DNA of 32,650 nt from Bordetella parapertussis (GCA_943331855.1 CALQNE010000013.1:1-32650), one strand, 5' to 3'; numbered from the stretch's first letter, positions 8,227 through 17,056 are shown. Program-made: numbers and translations. The notes: a model not told the origin generated them from the letters alone.

Positions 8227-8447
8227 ACTGCCTCCTGAAGTTGTTGTCTTGAAGCGCTGGGCGCTTTTTATGAGTGATGTCGATAATCTTACCCGAGATG
8301 TTGTGCTCGGAGCGACCGCACGATTTTTTTGGTATTGCGCAAAGCCAGCCACTAGTGTAAAAAAGCTTTGTAGTGGTAGCACGAGCTTGCGCAGAGGATA
8401 GGTGTGGACTTCGCAAATTGATAGACGTCGTGACTGAAAAGAAAAAA
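8227..8447. promoter_or_regulatory. divergent intergenic region between SDR and Bug receptor genes
   Basis: These 221 bases hold the leaders of two divergent genes. A small hairpin AAGCGC-TGG-GCGCTT (8252-8266) lies in the SDR leader. A looser inverted repeat CCACTA/TAGTGG lies at 8349-8354 and 8371-8376. No convincing promoter elements can be assigned by eye. Confidence 0.35.
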
Positions 8448-9419
8448 ATGAGACAAAAACTACTGTTATGCCTGTCCGCTATGACATTGTTGCTTACCCA
8501 AAATGTGATGGCGCAAAGTCAGTCTTATCCCAATAAGCCAATCCGAATGGTTGTCGGCTTTGCACCAGGCGGCTCTGCGGATATTTCGGCAAGATTTTTT
8601 GCGGAGGCGATGACGCGAGAGCTCAAAGAAACAGTCGTTGTTGAGAACAAAGGCGGTGCCGGCGGCAATATCGCTGCGGCGGAAGTTGCGCGAGCCGAGC
8701 CAGATGGCTACACGATTTTTTACGCGACGTCCGCGATTGTTTTAGGTCCGCTGTTGTACCAAAGCGTGAAGTACGATCCGTTTGTTGACTTTTCACCTGT
8801 GATGTTGACTGCAACGAATCCCTTGGTGTTTTTAACCGCCCCAAGTTTGGCCCCACGTTCGCTGAAAGAATTTGTGGCCTATGCAAAAGCGCAGGGCAAT
8901 ATGAACTACGGTTCAAGCGGCGCGGGCACGATGACGCATTTGCCAAGCGCTGCGTTTGCCCGCGAATTTGGTTTAGAGACTAGTCATATCGCCTATAAAG
9001 GCGAATCACCTGCGTTGGTTGATGTGGCGAGCGGGCGTACGCAATTCATGATTTCGACTTTGAGCGCAGCAGTAGCGATGATGTCGGATGCGCGAGTGCG
9101 TGCCTTGGCGGTTGCGGCGACGCAGCGCAGTCCATTGTTTCCGGATGTGCCCACATTTAATGAGGCGTTAGGCACGACGGACTGGGTGATGGGCGCCTGG
9201 CAAGGCGTTGTCGTGCCGAAAGGCGTTGCGCCCGAGATCATAAAAAAATTAGGTGGTGTGTTGGCGACTGTGTTGCAAGATCCGGCGCTTAAAACAAAGC
9301 TTGCGCCGCAAGGTACCGTACTGTTAGGTGGCACGCCAGCGCAGTTCACTCAATACATGAAAGAAGAGCAAACGCGCTGGAAAAAAATTATCACTGAGAG
9401 CGGTGCGAAGGTTGAATAG
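8448..9419 (+). CDS. Bug/TctC-family periplasmic solute receptor (copy 2)
   Basis: A 323-residue protein starting MRQKLLLCLSAMTLLL, a clean Sec signal peptide with cleavage near VMA22. The ATG at 8448 is preferred over an upstream in-frame ATG (8373) because it begins directly with the signal peptide; a GTG at 8430 is also possible. The signature YPNKPIRMVVGFAPGGSAD, VVENKGGAGGNIAAAE, HIAYKGES and FPDVPTFNEA place it in the Bug family. It is a single-gene unit. Its stop lies one base from the stop of another Bug gene on the opposite strand, a tail-to-tail pair. Ligand unknown. Confidence 0.95.
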   Translation: MRQKLLLCLSAMTLLLTQNVMAQSQSYPNKPIRMVVGFAPGGSADISARFFAEAMTRELKETVVVENKGGAGGNIAAAEVARAEPDGYTIFYATSAIVLGPLLYQSVKYDPFVDFSPVMLTATNPLVFLTAPSLAPRSLKEFVAYAKAQGNMNYGSSGAGTMTHLPSAAFAREFGLETSHIAYKGESPALVDVASGRTQFMISTLSAAVAMMSDARVRALAVAATQRSPLFPDVPTFNEALGTTDWVMGAWQGVVVPKGVAPEIIKKLGGVLATVLQDPALKTKLAPQGTVLLGGTPAQFTQYMKEEQTRWKKIITESGAKVE

Positions 9420-9420
9420 C

Positions 9421-10398
9421 TTATTTCATACCAATTTTGTTTTCGCGAATTAATTTATCTAACGGCTTGGCTTCGTCGACTAACATTTTGTCGAATGCTG
9501 CAGTGGTCATGGGCGTAGGCGGTATCGCTTCATTTGTGAGCCAGGCTTTCATTTCTGGTTCTTGAATAATTCGATTGATCTCTTTATTTAAACGCACGAC
9601 TAAAGCCTCGGGAAGGCCTTTGGGTGCGAAGACACCCAACCCATCGATGAGTTTTACCCCGGGCACAGCGCGCTCATTGACGGTTGGCAGATCGGGCAAG
9701 GTAGGTGATCTCTCGCCATTTACTAAAGCGACTGCCCGTGCACGATTATCAGCCACATAGGGTTTTGCAAAGAGCCAAGTCGCCAGCATCACATCAACCC
9801 GACCGCCGAGGAAATCGGCCATTGAGGCGGCCCCACCCTTGTAGGGGATATGGACCATGTCGAGTTTGCCGAGGGTGTTCATTTGCTCGATCAAGAGATG
9901 GTACGAACTACCAATGCCAACACTCGCGAAACTAATTTTTTGTGGATGTGCGCGGGCGTAGCTCACCATCTCTTCAATCGTTTTGTAGGGTAAGTCTGGC
10001 CGTACCAGCATCACCACTGTCATTGGGCCAACGGCAGCGACGGGTGTCAGCTTATGCTGTGCCTCGGTGACCGAGTCAATCATGATGTTGCCATAAGAGG
10101 TAAACAGTATGGTCGCACCATTCGGCTGCGCGTTTGATACATAGGCGGCGCCTAAATTTGCGCCAGCACCCGCTTTGTTCTCAATGACAACAGGGATGCC
10201 CAAGGCAATGCCGAGTTGATTGCCAAGGCGGCGGCCGACCGTGTCGGTAATGGCGCCCGGTGGGTAAGGCACAACGAGTGCAACCTGTTTAGTTGGCCAT
10301 GCGGCTGGATCTGCGGCCAGTGCTGTTTGTATCAAACTACCTTGAGTCAAGAGCAGCACCAATGCAAGCGTGATGCGTACGATGAATGCGTGAGGCAT
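9421..10398 (-). CDS. Bug/TctC-family periplasmic solute receptor (copy 3)
   Basis: A 325-residue protein with a signal peptide cleaved near ALA28. The opening WPTKQVALVVPYPPGAITD is a variant of the Bug signature (PPGA instead of PGG). Later marks are VVIENKAGAGANLG, HIPYKGGAASMADFLGG and LPDLPTVNE. It is the last gene of a three-gene operon with the CoxG-like and ThDP-enzyme genes: the upstream stop is two bases before this ATG, and the ribosome binding site AGGAG lies inside the end of that gene, indicating translational coupling. The context suggests a ligand related to the ThDP enzyme's substrate, such as a 2-oxo acid or CoA-linked acid, but that is inference. Confidence 0.95.
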   Translation of the reverse strand: MPHAFIVRITLALVLLLTQGSLIQTALAADPAAWPTKQVALVVPYPPGAITDTVGRRLGNQLGIALGIPVVIENKAGAGANLGAAYVSNAQPNGATILFTSYGNIMIDSVTEAQHKLTPVAAVGPMTVVMLVRPDLPYKTIEEMVSYARAHPQKISFASVGIGSSYHLLIEQMNTLGKLDMVHIPYKGGAASMADFLGGRVDVMLATWLFAKPYVADNRARAVALVNGERSPTLPDLPTVNERAVPGVKLIDGLGVFAPKGLPEALVVRLNKEINRIIQEPEMKAWLTNEAIPPTPMTTAAFDKMLVDEAKPLDKLIRENKIGMK

Positions 10399-10400
10399 GT

Positions 10401-11036
10401 TTAACTCCTAAGGCCTAACCACTTTTTGAATTGCTTAAATTTTGTTTGAATAATTGACCAGAGCAATGCGTTTGCTGAGAGCGCTTCGTTGACAGGTTCA
10501 GGCGTGGTGCTTGGTGCAGAGGATGCAGCACCGGAGGCGGTCGTGCTGGAAGATGTTTCTCCTGCGGTTGTGCTCACTTCTCGACTAAATTCTTCAGCAC
10601 AACGCTGCGCAAAGACATCCATCAGTGCTTGTGTGACGGCGATACCACCGGTGCTGCCGAAATCGGCCAGCACACCACCGAGTTCGGCTTCCGACGCGAG
10701 CGCCACGATACTTGTGGGCGCCGCGGCCGAAGTATCGTCGCGTACGGTGTACACCACGTTGACCTCAGCCCGCGCGCCCGCGCGCATATCTGCGGCACCG
10801 CGCACGTGCAGTTTTCCAGTCAAAGACTCTAAATCGACCGAGGCGGTGACCTTGCCTTTAAATTTGATTTTCTTGGGCCCAAAGGCAACTAGCATTCCAC
10901 CAAGATAGTTGCCATCGTCGTCGCGTCCGTCGATGCTGGCCCCCGGCATGCACTTGACCATTCGCTCGACTTCAGCAAAACGCTCAAGCACTGCGCGGGG
11001 CTGCCCCGGAACGCGAAACTCTCCTTCGAAGCGCAT
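10401..11036 (-). CDS. CoxG-like SRPBCC-domain protein
   Basis: A 211-residue protein. Residues 1-150 match the CoxG/carbon monoxide dehydrogenase subunit G family of START-like folds: FRVPGQPRAVLERFAEVERM, CMPGASI, YLGGMLVAFGPKKIKFKGKV and a closing ALMDVFAQRCAEEF helix. A low-complexity Ser/Thr/Ala/Pro linker (~155-188) leads to a basic amphipathic tail (IIQTKFKQFKKWLGLR) that could bind membrane or a partner. CoxG proteins usually accompany molybdenum hydroxylases or CO dehydrogenases; none is present here. It lies two bases from each of its neighbours, the ThDP enzyme upstream and a Bug receptor downstream. Its role in this operon is unknown, possibly membrane recruitment or ligand handling. 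Confidence 0.9.
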   Translation of the reverse strand: MRFEGEFRVPGQPRAVLERFAEVERMVKCMPGASIDGRDDDGNYLGGMLVAFGPKKIKFKGKVTASVDLESLTGKLHVRGAADMRAGARAEVNVVYTVRDDTSAAAPTSIVALASEAELGGVLADFGSTGGIAVTQALMDVFAQRCAEEFSREVSTTAGETSSSTTASGAASSAPSTTPEPVNEALSANALLWSIIQTKFKQFKKWLGLRS

Positions 11037-11038
11037 GC

Positions 11039-12718
11039 TTAGGTGCCTTTGTTCAGTCGACGCAAGAGCGGTGCCCGATTTTCGCGACCAAAATGCAGTT
11101 TGCCGTAGGGGTCGCTCATCTCGGTTGGCGACACGCGGGCATCGATGATGAATAAGCCGCCGGCTTTGATGCCGCGTTCGATGGCCGGTACGAGGTCAGC
11201 TTCAGAGGCGAGTCGTACCCCATCCCCACCGAAGGCTTTTCCAATCGCCGCAAAATCTGCTGATTGCCATTGGGCTAGCGAGGGATCAAAGCCTTTCGCT
11301 TTGAGTTTGTGCACCTCAGCGCCGTAGCCCGCATCGTTCCAGATGATTAGCACGAGTTGAATCTTGTGTCGTGTGACCGTATAGAGTTCTTGCAAGTTCA
11401 TCATGACACTGCCGTCGCCTTCCATCGCAACGTGCGCACGTCCGGGATGCCCCACGCTCACGCCAATTGAAAGCGGCAGCGCTTGGCCAACTGCGCCGAA
11501 GTGATGCGAGAAGTGAACGAGAGCACCCTCTGGCAAAGCGGTGTACATCGCAGGAAACGAAAAATAATGCGCGGCACCGATGGTGAGCACAACATCTTTA
11601 GGCAAACCCTGCGATAGATTTTTGGCGAGAAGACGTGGATCTAAACCATCGGTTGGTTTTGTAAAGACGGCGGCCGGTGTATTTAAAATTTCGCGAGTCG
11701 CCGCGGTACGGAAACCTTCTTTTTGTACCTTGCGTGCCTCAAGAAGCCTGCTCAGGGCAGCCGCGGTTTTTTTGGCATCACCGCACACGTACAAGCCAGG
11801 GATCACGCCAATCTCGTCGGGGGCTGCTTTGATATCGATACGCGCAACTTCGGCTGACGGGAACATTAAACCGCCTTCGGCGGTGTAGTAGCCCAACTCA
11901 GCGCCAAGCGCCAACACGAAGTCTGACTCAGCAAAGAGGTGCTCGGCAGGTGCCGACGCAAAGGTGCCTGAAATACCCAGGTTGTATTCTTCGCCAAGAA
12001 ATAGATCCTTGGCTTGCAGTGAGGTACCGACTAACGCACCGAGTTGCGCAGCGAGTTTAAGAATTTCTGGTTTGGCATTGCCGCGTTGCGCGCCTAAGCC
12101 TGCAATGATCACAGGGCGTTCGGCAGCGATCAGCTTCTCTAAGAGTGGCTGTAGCGACTCATCGCTTGGGGCGCCAATCGGGGCAGGCAAGAAATTGGTA
12201 GAGGGGCGGTAATCAAAGTCCCAGTCAAAAGACTGTTCTTGAAGCGCCATATCCAAGTTGAGCACAACTGGGATGCGATGCACGCGTGCGGCATAAAACG
12301 CTTCTGCCATTTCGTCGGCTAAGTTGTCGGCGCTGCTGATGTCATGAAACCGAGCACCACAGGCTTCAACAAAGCGGCGTTGATCCATAGACTGAATATT
12401 ATTTTTTGCACCTGCAGCAATTTGCCCGGTAATGAGTACCATCTGCGAGCGATTGCGCACGGCGATGCTCAGCGAGGTGCCAACTTGAGTCAGGCCAGGG
12501 CCACAGGTGATCGTGCACAAGCCGACTTGGCCGGTAGTGCGCGAATAGCCATCCGCCATAGAGACAGCACCGGCCTCGTTAAACGACGAGACGATATCGA
12601 TTTTTTTCTGACGCCCTAAAGCGCCCCAAAGCGACATATTGCCATCGCCCATCAGGCCAAAGAGTGTTTTGCAGCCTTCGGCAACCAAACCAACCGTGAC
12701 GGCTTCATATACTTTCAT
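11039..12718 (-). CDS. thiamine diphosphate-dependent enzyme, acetolactate synthase-like
   Basis: A 559-residue ThDP enzyme with three domains: Pyr domain with catalytic glutamate E48 in SSFNEAGAVSMADGYSR, a central Rossmann-like domain (~190-330), and a PP domain with the ThDP/Mg motif AMEGDGSVMMNLQEL (GDGS 434-437) ending at N461-D462 (IIWNDAGYG). The start at 12718 follows a TGGAG site and gives the usual N-terminus MKVYEAVTVGLVAEGCKTLFG; the longer frame to 12787 is not supported. The family includes acetolactate synthase, benzoylformate decarboxylase, oxalyl-CoA decarboxylase and sulfoacetaldehyde acetyltransferase. The specificity here is not recognisable, and no acetolactate synthase small subunit is adjacent. 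It leads a tight operon with CoxG-like and Bug genes. Confidence 0.93.
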   Translation of the reverse strand: MKVYEAVTVGLVAEGCKTLFGLMGDGNMSLWGALGRQKKIDIVSSFNEAGAVSMADGYSRTTGQVGLCTITCGPGLTQVGTSLSIAVRNRSQMVLITGQIAAGAKNNIQSMDQRRFVEACGARFHDISSADNLADEMAEAFYAARVHRIPVVLNLDMALQEQSFDWDFDYRPSTNFLPAPIGAPSDESLQPLLEKLIAAERPVIIAGLGAQRGNAKPEILKLAAQLGALVGTSLQAKDLFLGEEYNLGISGTFASAPAEHLFAESDFVLALGAELGYYTAEGGLMFPSAEVARIDIKAAPDEIGVIPGLYVCGDAKKTAAALSRLLEARKVQKEGFRTAATREILNTPAAVFTKPTDGLDPRLLAKNLSQGLPKDVVLTIGAAHYFSFPAMYTALPEGALVHFSHHFGAVGQALPLSIGVSVGHPGRAHVAMEGDGSVMMNLQELYTVTRHKIQLVLIIWNDAGYGAEVHKLKAKGFDPSLAQWQSADFAAIGKAFGGDGVRLASEADLVPAIERGIKAGGLFIIDARVSPTEMSDPYGKLHFGRENRAPLLRRLNKGT

Positions 12719-12909
12719 GTGGATCTCCAAGTTGACGCACCGCTTGCGTGGATGCTTTGTATTATTTTGCCCATCATAACCGCTCACAAGCTAGAAAATT
12801 CTAATAAATACTTGTAGCATAGCGTCAAGGTTGGTGCTTAGACGCTGATCGATGCGTGCCATTAAAAATCTCAAAACAGGGCCGCGTAGTATCAAACTGG
12901 GGGAATTCA
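12719..12909. promoter_or_regulatory. divergent intergenic region between ThDP-enzyme operon and Bug receptor
   Basis: These 191 bases contain the start regions of both flanking units. A six-base inverted repeat, AGCGTC at 12821-12826 and GACGCT at 12841-12846, could be a weak operator. AT-rich stretches around 12798-12815 are possible promoter elements. Nothing more specific is visible. Confidence 0.35.
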
Positions 12910-13875
12910 ATGAAGGTGCTTAAGATCGGCTTTGTCGCCGCTGCCTTATTCTTTGTGACTTGCGTGAGTGTTGCTCAACCATATCCACAAAGAGATGTGA
13001 GAATGATTGTGCCGCAAACGACTGGAGGCGCCACAGACTTGTTGGCGCGATTGTTTGCTGAAAAATTGTCGCAACGCTGGGGTCGTTCTGTCTTTGTTGA
13101 AAATAAAGCGGGCGCGGGCGGAATTATCGGCGTGCAATCGGTCGCGACGGCCCCGAATGATGGGTACACACTTTTGATGTCAAGTGATGGCCCTCAAGCG
13201 ATCAATGCGAGTCTTTATAAGTCTTTGCCGTACGACCCCATTAAAGACTTTACGCCGATCGCAACGATCGGCTCGGTGGCCTTTTTAATCGCTACAAATA
13301 ATCAGTTGGGGGTTTCTGATTTTCCGGCGCTGGTAAAACTGGCTCAATCTAAACCTGGGCTGACGTTTGGCTCGGCGGGAACGGGCTCTTTGAATCATTT
13401 GATTGGCGAAATGATCAACCAGGCCACGGATATGAAATTGGAGCATGTGCCGTACAAAGGCGCGGCGCCTGCTTTGACGGATTTGCTAGGCAACCATGTT
13501 TCGACCGTTGTTGCGAGTGTGCCTTCGATCGCGCAGCAGGTTGATAACGGTAGTTTAAAAGCGCTTGCCGTAACGAGTGCCGCGCGGTCTCAACGCTTGC
13601 CTAATTTGCCGACAATCTCTGAGCTAGGTTACCCGCAGTTTGGCGTCAGTCCTTGGGTCGGGTTGCTTGGGCCGGGCAATATGCCTGTGGATATTGTTGC
13701 CAAAATTAGTGAAGATGTCACTTTGATTTTGAAAGATCCTGCCGTGATCGCGAAGATCCTATCAATCGGCATGGAGCCTTTAGCCACGACACCTGAGCAG
13801 TTTAAGACGTTGCTCGCACAGGACATCGAAAAATGGAGCCGCGTGGTTAAAAAAGCAAATATTGCAGCACAGTAA
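12910..13875 (+). CDS. Bug/TctC-family periplasmic solute receptor (copy 4)
   Basis: A 321-residue protein. The ATG at 12910 is chosen because it begins a signal peptide (MKVLKIGFVAAALFFVTCVS, cleavage near SVA22) and sits after GGGGGAATTCA; an earlier in-frame ATG at 12856 would bury the signal. Family marks are YPQRDVRMIVPQTTGGATD, FVENKAGAGGIIG, the SLPYDPIKDFTPI region, HVPYKGAAPALTD and LPNLPTISELG. TGG replaces the usual PGG in the first loop. It leads a plus-strand group; the flavin monooxygenase starts 36 bases after its stop. The ligand could be the monooxygenase substrate or a related acid, by context only. Confidence 0.95.
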   Translation: MKVLKIGFVAAALFFVTCVSVAQPYPQRDVRMIVPQTTGGATDLLARLFAEKLSQRWGRSVFVENKAGAGGIIGVQSVATAPNDGYTLLMSSDGPQAINASLYKSLPYDPIKDFTPIATIGSVAFLIATNNQLGVSDFPALVKLAQSKPGLTFGSAGTGSLNHLIGEMINQATDMKLEHVPYKGAAPALTDLLGNHVSTVVASVPSIAQQVDNGSLKALAVTSAARSQRLPNLPTISELGYPQFGVSPWVGLLGPGNMPVDIVAKISEDVTLILKDPAVIAKILSIGMEPLATTPEQFKTLLAQDIEKWSRVVKKANIAAQ

Positions 13876-13911
13876 AAATCAAATTTTTTGTTCTGGATGG
13901 AAAACAAAGTG

Positions 13912-15555
13912 ATGTCGACTGCTACACAAATGAAAGATGTTTCGCCCGTAGCAACAAAAACGCAACGCTATGACGCGATTGTCGTTGGAGCGGGCTTTGC
14001 AGGGCTCTATATGCTTAAGCGGCTGCGCGCGCTCGGTCTGAGTGTCCGTGTCTTTGAGGCGGGTTCGAATGTCGGCGGCACTTGGTTTTGGAATAAATAT
14101 CCAGGCGCGCGATGCGATGTTGAGAGCCTTGAATACTCGTATTCGTTTGACGAAGATCTTCAACAAGACTGGGTTTGGCCAGAGCGTTACGCTGAGCAGC
14201 CTGTTATTTTGAAGTATCTAAATCACGTGGCGGATCGGTTTGACTTGCGTAAAGATATTGAACTGAATCAAAGGATATCGTCAGCGCACTACGATAGTGA
14301 GCGCTGTCTGTGGACACTCGCAACGCAGGGTGGTGACTATGTCGAGGCGCCTTTCTGTGTCATGGCTACCGGCTGTCTCTCAACGGCAAAACTCCCTGAG
14401 ATTCCAGGAATCGATCGTTTCAAAGGTAAGTGGTATCACAGCGGACTGTGGCCGGCGCAAGGCGTTGACTTTACGGGGCAACGGGTTGGTGTGATTGGTA
14501 CGGGCTCTTCAGCGGTGCAAATGATCCCGCTGATCGCCAAAGAGGCTAAGCAACTGTATGTATTTCAGCGTCACGCCAATTTTGTGGTGCCGGCACATAA
14601 CAGGCCGATTGACCCTGCCCTGCATCAAGCCCACCAGGCGAATTACGTCGAACATCGCGCAGAGGCGCAACTGACACCATTTTGTATTGGAGGGCATCCT
14701 AAACCGACCAAGAAGGCTTTTGAGGTGTCAGCCCAAGAGCGCCAAGACACGTACGAGGCGAAATGGGCGAAGGGTGGTGCAATCAGCTTTCTTTATACCT
14801 ACACCGACCTCCTAGTCAGTAAAGAGGCGAATGAAACTGCCGGCGAATTTGTGCGGCAAAAAATCCGGCAAATTGTGAAAGATCCACAAACGGCCGAAGA
14901 CTTATGTCCAAATGATCACTTCATCGGGACAAAGCGCTTGTGTGTGGATACAGGATATTTTGAAACCTACAACCGCAATAACGTTCGGTTAGTGAATGTC
15001 CAGAAAGCAGCGATTGAGCAGATTGAACCCGAAGGACTGAAAACTGAAAACGAAAGTTTTGCATTGGATGCGATCGTTTTTGCAACGGGCTTCGATGCGA
15101 TGACTGGGGCGCTCTTTGAAATTGATATTCGGGGCAAGCAAGGCGTTGAACTCAAGACAAAATGGGCGGATGGTCCGGCAACCTATCTGGGCTTAATGAC
15201 AGCTGGCTTTCCCAATATGTTTATTGTGACTGGGCCCGGAAGTCCCTCTGTTAAAACCAATATGGTGTGTGCCATTGAACAGCATGTAGACTGGATTGCG
15301 GATTGCATCGAGCAGATACGATCGCAAAAACTACACGAGATCGACGCAGACCCAAGTGCGCAAGCGCAGTGGACGCAACACGTCAACGACGTGGGCGACT
15401 CGACGCTCTACCCCTTGGCGAACTCTTGGTACGTAGGCGCGAACGTGCCAGGAAAGCCTCGCGTATTTACGCCGTACGTGGCTGGATTAGATGTGTACCG
15501 AAAAAAATGTGACGAAATTGCAGCCCAAAACTATGCAGGATTCTTGAAGCGCTAA
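13912..15555 (+). CDS. flavin-containing monooxygenase, Baeyer-Villiger type I-like
   Basis: A 547-residue FAD/NADPH enzyme. The first Rossmann motif is VVGAGFAG (25-31 core), followed by GGTWFWNKYPGARCD, typical of cyclohexanone monooxygenase relatives. The type I Baeyer-Villiger fingerprint is present as FKGKWYHSGLWP (170-181), then the NADPH-binding GTGSSA (196-201) and FATGFDAMTG near the C-terminal third. Length matches the family. The known reaction is oxygen insertion next to a ketone to give an ester or lactone. The start is uncertain: ATG 13912 has a distant GGATGGA upstream, ATG 13897 is in frame with a poor site, and a TTG at 13888 is also possible. A cupin gene follows after 62 bases. 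Confidence 0.93.
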   Translation: MSTATQMKDVSPVATKTQRYDAIVVGAGFAGLYMLKRLRALGLSVRVFEAGSNVGGTWFWNKYPGARCDVESLEYSYSFDEDLQQDWVWPERYAEQPVILKYLNHVADRFDLRKDIELNQRISSAHYDSERCLWTLATQGGDYVEAPFCVMATGCLSTAKLPEIPGIDRFKGKWYHSGLWPAQGVDFTGQRVGVIGTGSSAVQMIPLIAKEAKQLYVFQRHANFVVPAHNRPIDPALHQAHQANYVEHRAEAQLTPFCIGGHPKPTKKAFEVSAQERQDTYEAKWAKGGAISFLYTYTDLLVSKEANETAGEFVRQKIRQIVKDPQTAEDLCPNDHFIGTKRLCVDTGYFETYNRNNVRLVNVQKAAIEQIEPEGLKTENESFALDAIVFATGFDAMTGALFEIDIRGKQGVELKTKWADGPATYLGLMTAGFPNMFIVTGPGSPSVKTNMVCAIEQHVDWIADCIEQIRSQKLHEIDADPSAQAQWTQHVNDVGDSTLYPLANSWYVGANVPGKPRVFTPYVAGLDVYRKKCDEIAAQNYAGFLKR

Positions 15556-15617
15556 GGCACAATTTCTGCTGGGGCAACTAAGAATTCAATTTTTAATTTT
15601 TATTGAGAGAGATCAGA

Positions 15618-16016
15618 ATGACGAAGAGCCGATATTTCATTAAAGAATCAGACGTGACCCCCTATAGCCCCGCGAACCATGGCGACACGGTCAATCGCCG
15701 TTTGATTGGACCCGAGACTGTCGGGGCCAAACATCTCGAAGTGTTGTTAGGCGTGGTGGGTGGCAAACTTGAAGGTGATGGCGGTGGCGCGTTGCCGCAT
15801 CGTCACCCCGGAATTGAGCAGGTTTGCTACATGCTTTCGGGCCGTGCGCGCGCTGAAGTGGGCGGCGAGACCTGTGAACTGGGCCCGGGGGATTCGTGTT
15901 TTTTTCCAGCGAACGAAGTGCATGCTTTTACACGCATTAGCGAAGAACCCGTGCGTGTGTTGGTGATTTATTCGCCACCCTACGGCGAGTCAAAAGAAAA
16001 GGGCATCGCCGCATGA
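15618..16016 (+). CDS. small cupin-domain protein
   Basis: A 132-residue single-domain cupin. Motif 1 is GGALPHRHPGIEQVCYMLSG, with two histidines and a glutamate as likely metal ligands; motif 2 is GDSCFFPANEVHAF. Start ATG 15618 has GAGAGA about eight bases upstream. The stop overlaps the next ATG in an ATGA arrangement, so it is translationally coupled to the Bug receptor at 16013. Small cupins like this can be metal-dependent isomerases, dioxygenases or sugar/acid-binding proteins. The context, next to a Baeyer-Villiger-type monooxygenase, suggests a step in the same pathway, but the reaction cannot be read from sequence. Confidence 0.92.
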   Translation: MTKSRYFIKESDVTPYSPANHGDTVNRRLIGPETVGAKHLEVLLGVVGGKLEGDGGGALPHRHPGIEQVCYMLSGRARAEVGGETCELGPGDSCFFPANEVHAFTRISEEPVRVLVIYSPPYGESKEKGIAA

Positions 16017-16981
16017 AAGGCCTGAGCGCGTGGCTGGCAAGTTTATTCCTGATCGCGGGCACGATGGCGCCGGCCTATGGGCAGTGGGTGCCCACCAAGG
16101 CGATCAAAATGATTGTGCCCTACGCACCTGGCGGTGCCGCTGATTTGACGGCGCGCCTCATGGCAGAGCAACTGGCGGTGGCCTTAGGGCAGCCCGTCAT
16201 TGTTGAAAATCGTGCGGGCGGCGGAGGCGTGATCGGCGCAGACCTGTTGGCTAAAGCCTTGCCGGATGGCTACACCATCAGCTTTGGCTCAGATCCACCC
16301 TTCACAATTAACCCCCATTTGCACAGCGTGCCTTACGATGCGTTAAAAAGTTTTGCACATGTGAGTTTGACGGCAAACCTTCCGTTAGTCTTAGTGGTAA
16401 ACCCACAAAAAATGCCAGTAAAAAACGTGGCCGAATTGATTGCCTTAGCCAAAGCGAATCCAGGTAAATTCACAATTGCGTCGTCGGGTAATGGATCGTC
16501 GGGGCACCTAGCCGCAGAGCTTTTGAAGCACGAGGCGGGGATCAATTTAGTACACGTGCCGTACAAAGGACAAGCGCCAGCAAACACTGACATGATTAGT
16601 GGTCATGTGGACGTGACCTTCAGCTCAATCGGCCCAGCAATCCAGCACTTTAAAAGTGGCCGCCTGATACCCCTTGCAGTGTCGACATCGAGTCGGTTTT
16701 CTGGTTTGCCAGAGGTACCCGCCTTAGCTGAGACCATCCCAGGGTTTGATATTGGCGTCTGGCTTGGGCTGACCTATCCTGCCGGCACGCCTCAGGCAGC
16801 GATTGATCGCATTAGCCAGGAGTCCGATAAGATTTTGCACACGCCGGCAGTGATGGAGCGGTTTAAAGCGTTAGGCTATGTGCCAGTGGGTGGAAAGCCT
16901 GAGGTGCTCACAAATCGAATTGAGTCAGATTACCGACGCTTCGGTCAAATTATTCGCGAAAACAATATCAAGGGCGATTAG
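16013..16981 (+). CDS. Bug/TctC-family periplasmic solute receptor (copy 5)
   Basis: A 322-residue protein with a Sec signal peptide (MKGLSAWLASLFLIAG, cleavage near AYG23). Family marks are VPTKAIKMIVPYAPGGAAD, VIVENRAGGGGVIGAD, HVPYKGQAPANTDMISG and LPEVPALAE. The start overlaps the cupin stop by four bases (ATGA), so expression is coupled to the cupin. This is the second Bug gene in the 12910-18938 group; the two presumably bind different ligands or serve different conditions. No TctA/TctB partner is nearby. Confidence 0.95.
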   Translation: MKGLSAWLASLFLIAGTMAPAYGQWVPTKAIKMIVPYAPGGAADLTARLMAEQLAVALGQPVIVENRAGGGGVIGADLLAKALPDGYTISFGSDPPFTINPHLHSVPYDALKSFAHVSLTANLPLVLVVNPQKMPVKNVAELIALAKANPGKFTIASSGNGSSGHLAAELLKHEAGINLVHVPYKGQAPANTDMISGHVDVTFSSIGPAIQHFKSGRLIPLAVSTSSRFSGLPEVPALAETIPGFDIGVWLGLTYPAGTPQAAIDRISQESDKILHTPAVMERFKALGYVPVGGKPEVLTNRIESDYRRFGQIIRENNIKGD

Positions 16982-17056
16982 CACGCTCAGTACGATTGAG
17001 TGTCAGACGAGTGTTTAAATAGCATTTATCAGCACCATTCGACGACGTTGGCCACC

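Noticed and set aside
8252..8269. AAGCGC-TGG-GCGCTT-TTT as a terminator
   Set aside because: It reads as a terminator only on the plus strand, where no gene ends nearby; on the minus strand it is in the SDR leader.
8227..8382. Longer N-terminus (52 extra residues) for the SDR at 7438-8226
   Set aside because: The ATG at 8226 has a consensus AGGAGG and begins at the normal SDR N-terminus; the extension has no homology that I recognise and overlaps the divergent promoter region.
12821..12846. AGCGTC/GACGCT inverted repeat as a defined operator
   Set aside because: Six-base arms with a 14-base spacer occur often by chance; there is no supporting second copy.
12910..12975. Lipoprotein signal (cysteine at residue 18) in Bug copy 4
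   Set aside because: The residues before the cysteine (FVT) do not fit a lipobox, and a good signal peptidase I site follows at SVA.
17000..17056. Upstream GTG start for the HDAC-like gene
   Set aside because: The extension adds 19 residues with no family resemblance, and GTG 17057 gives the common MKAFYSDHF start. Neither has a strong ribosome binding site, so some doubt remains.
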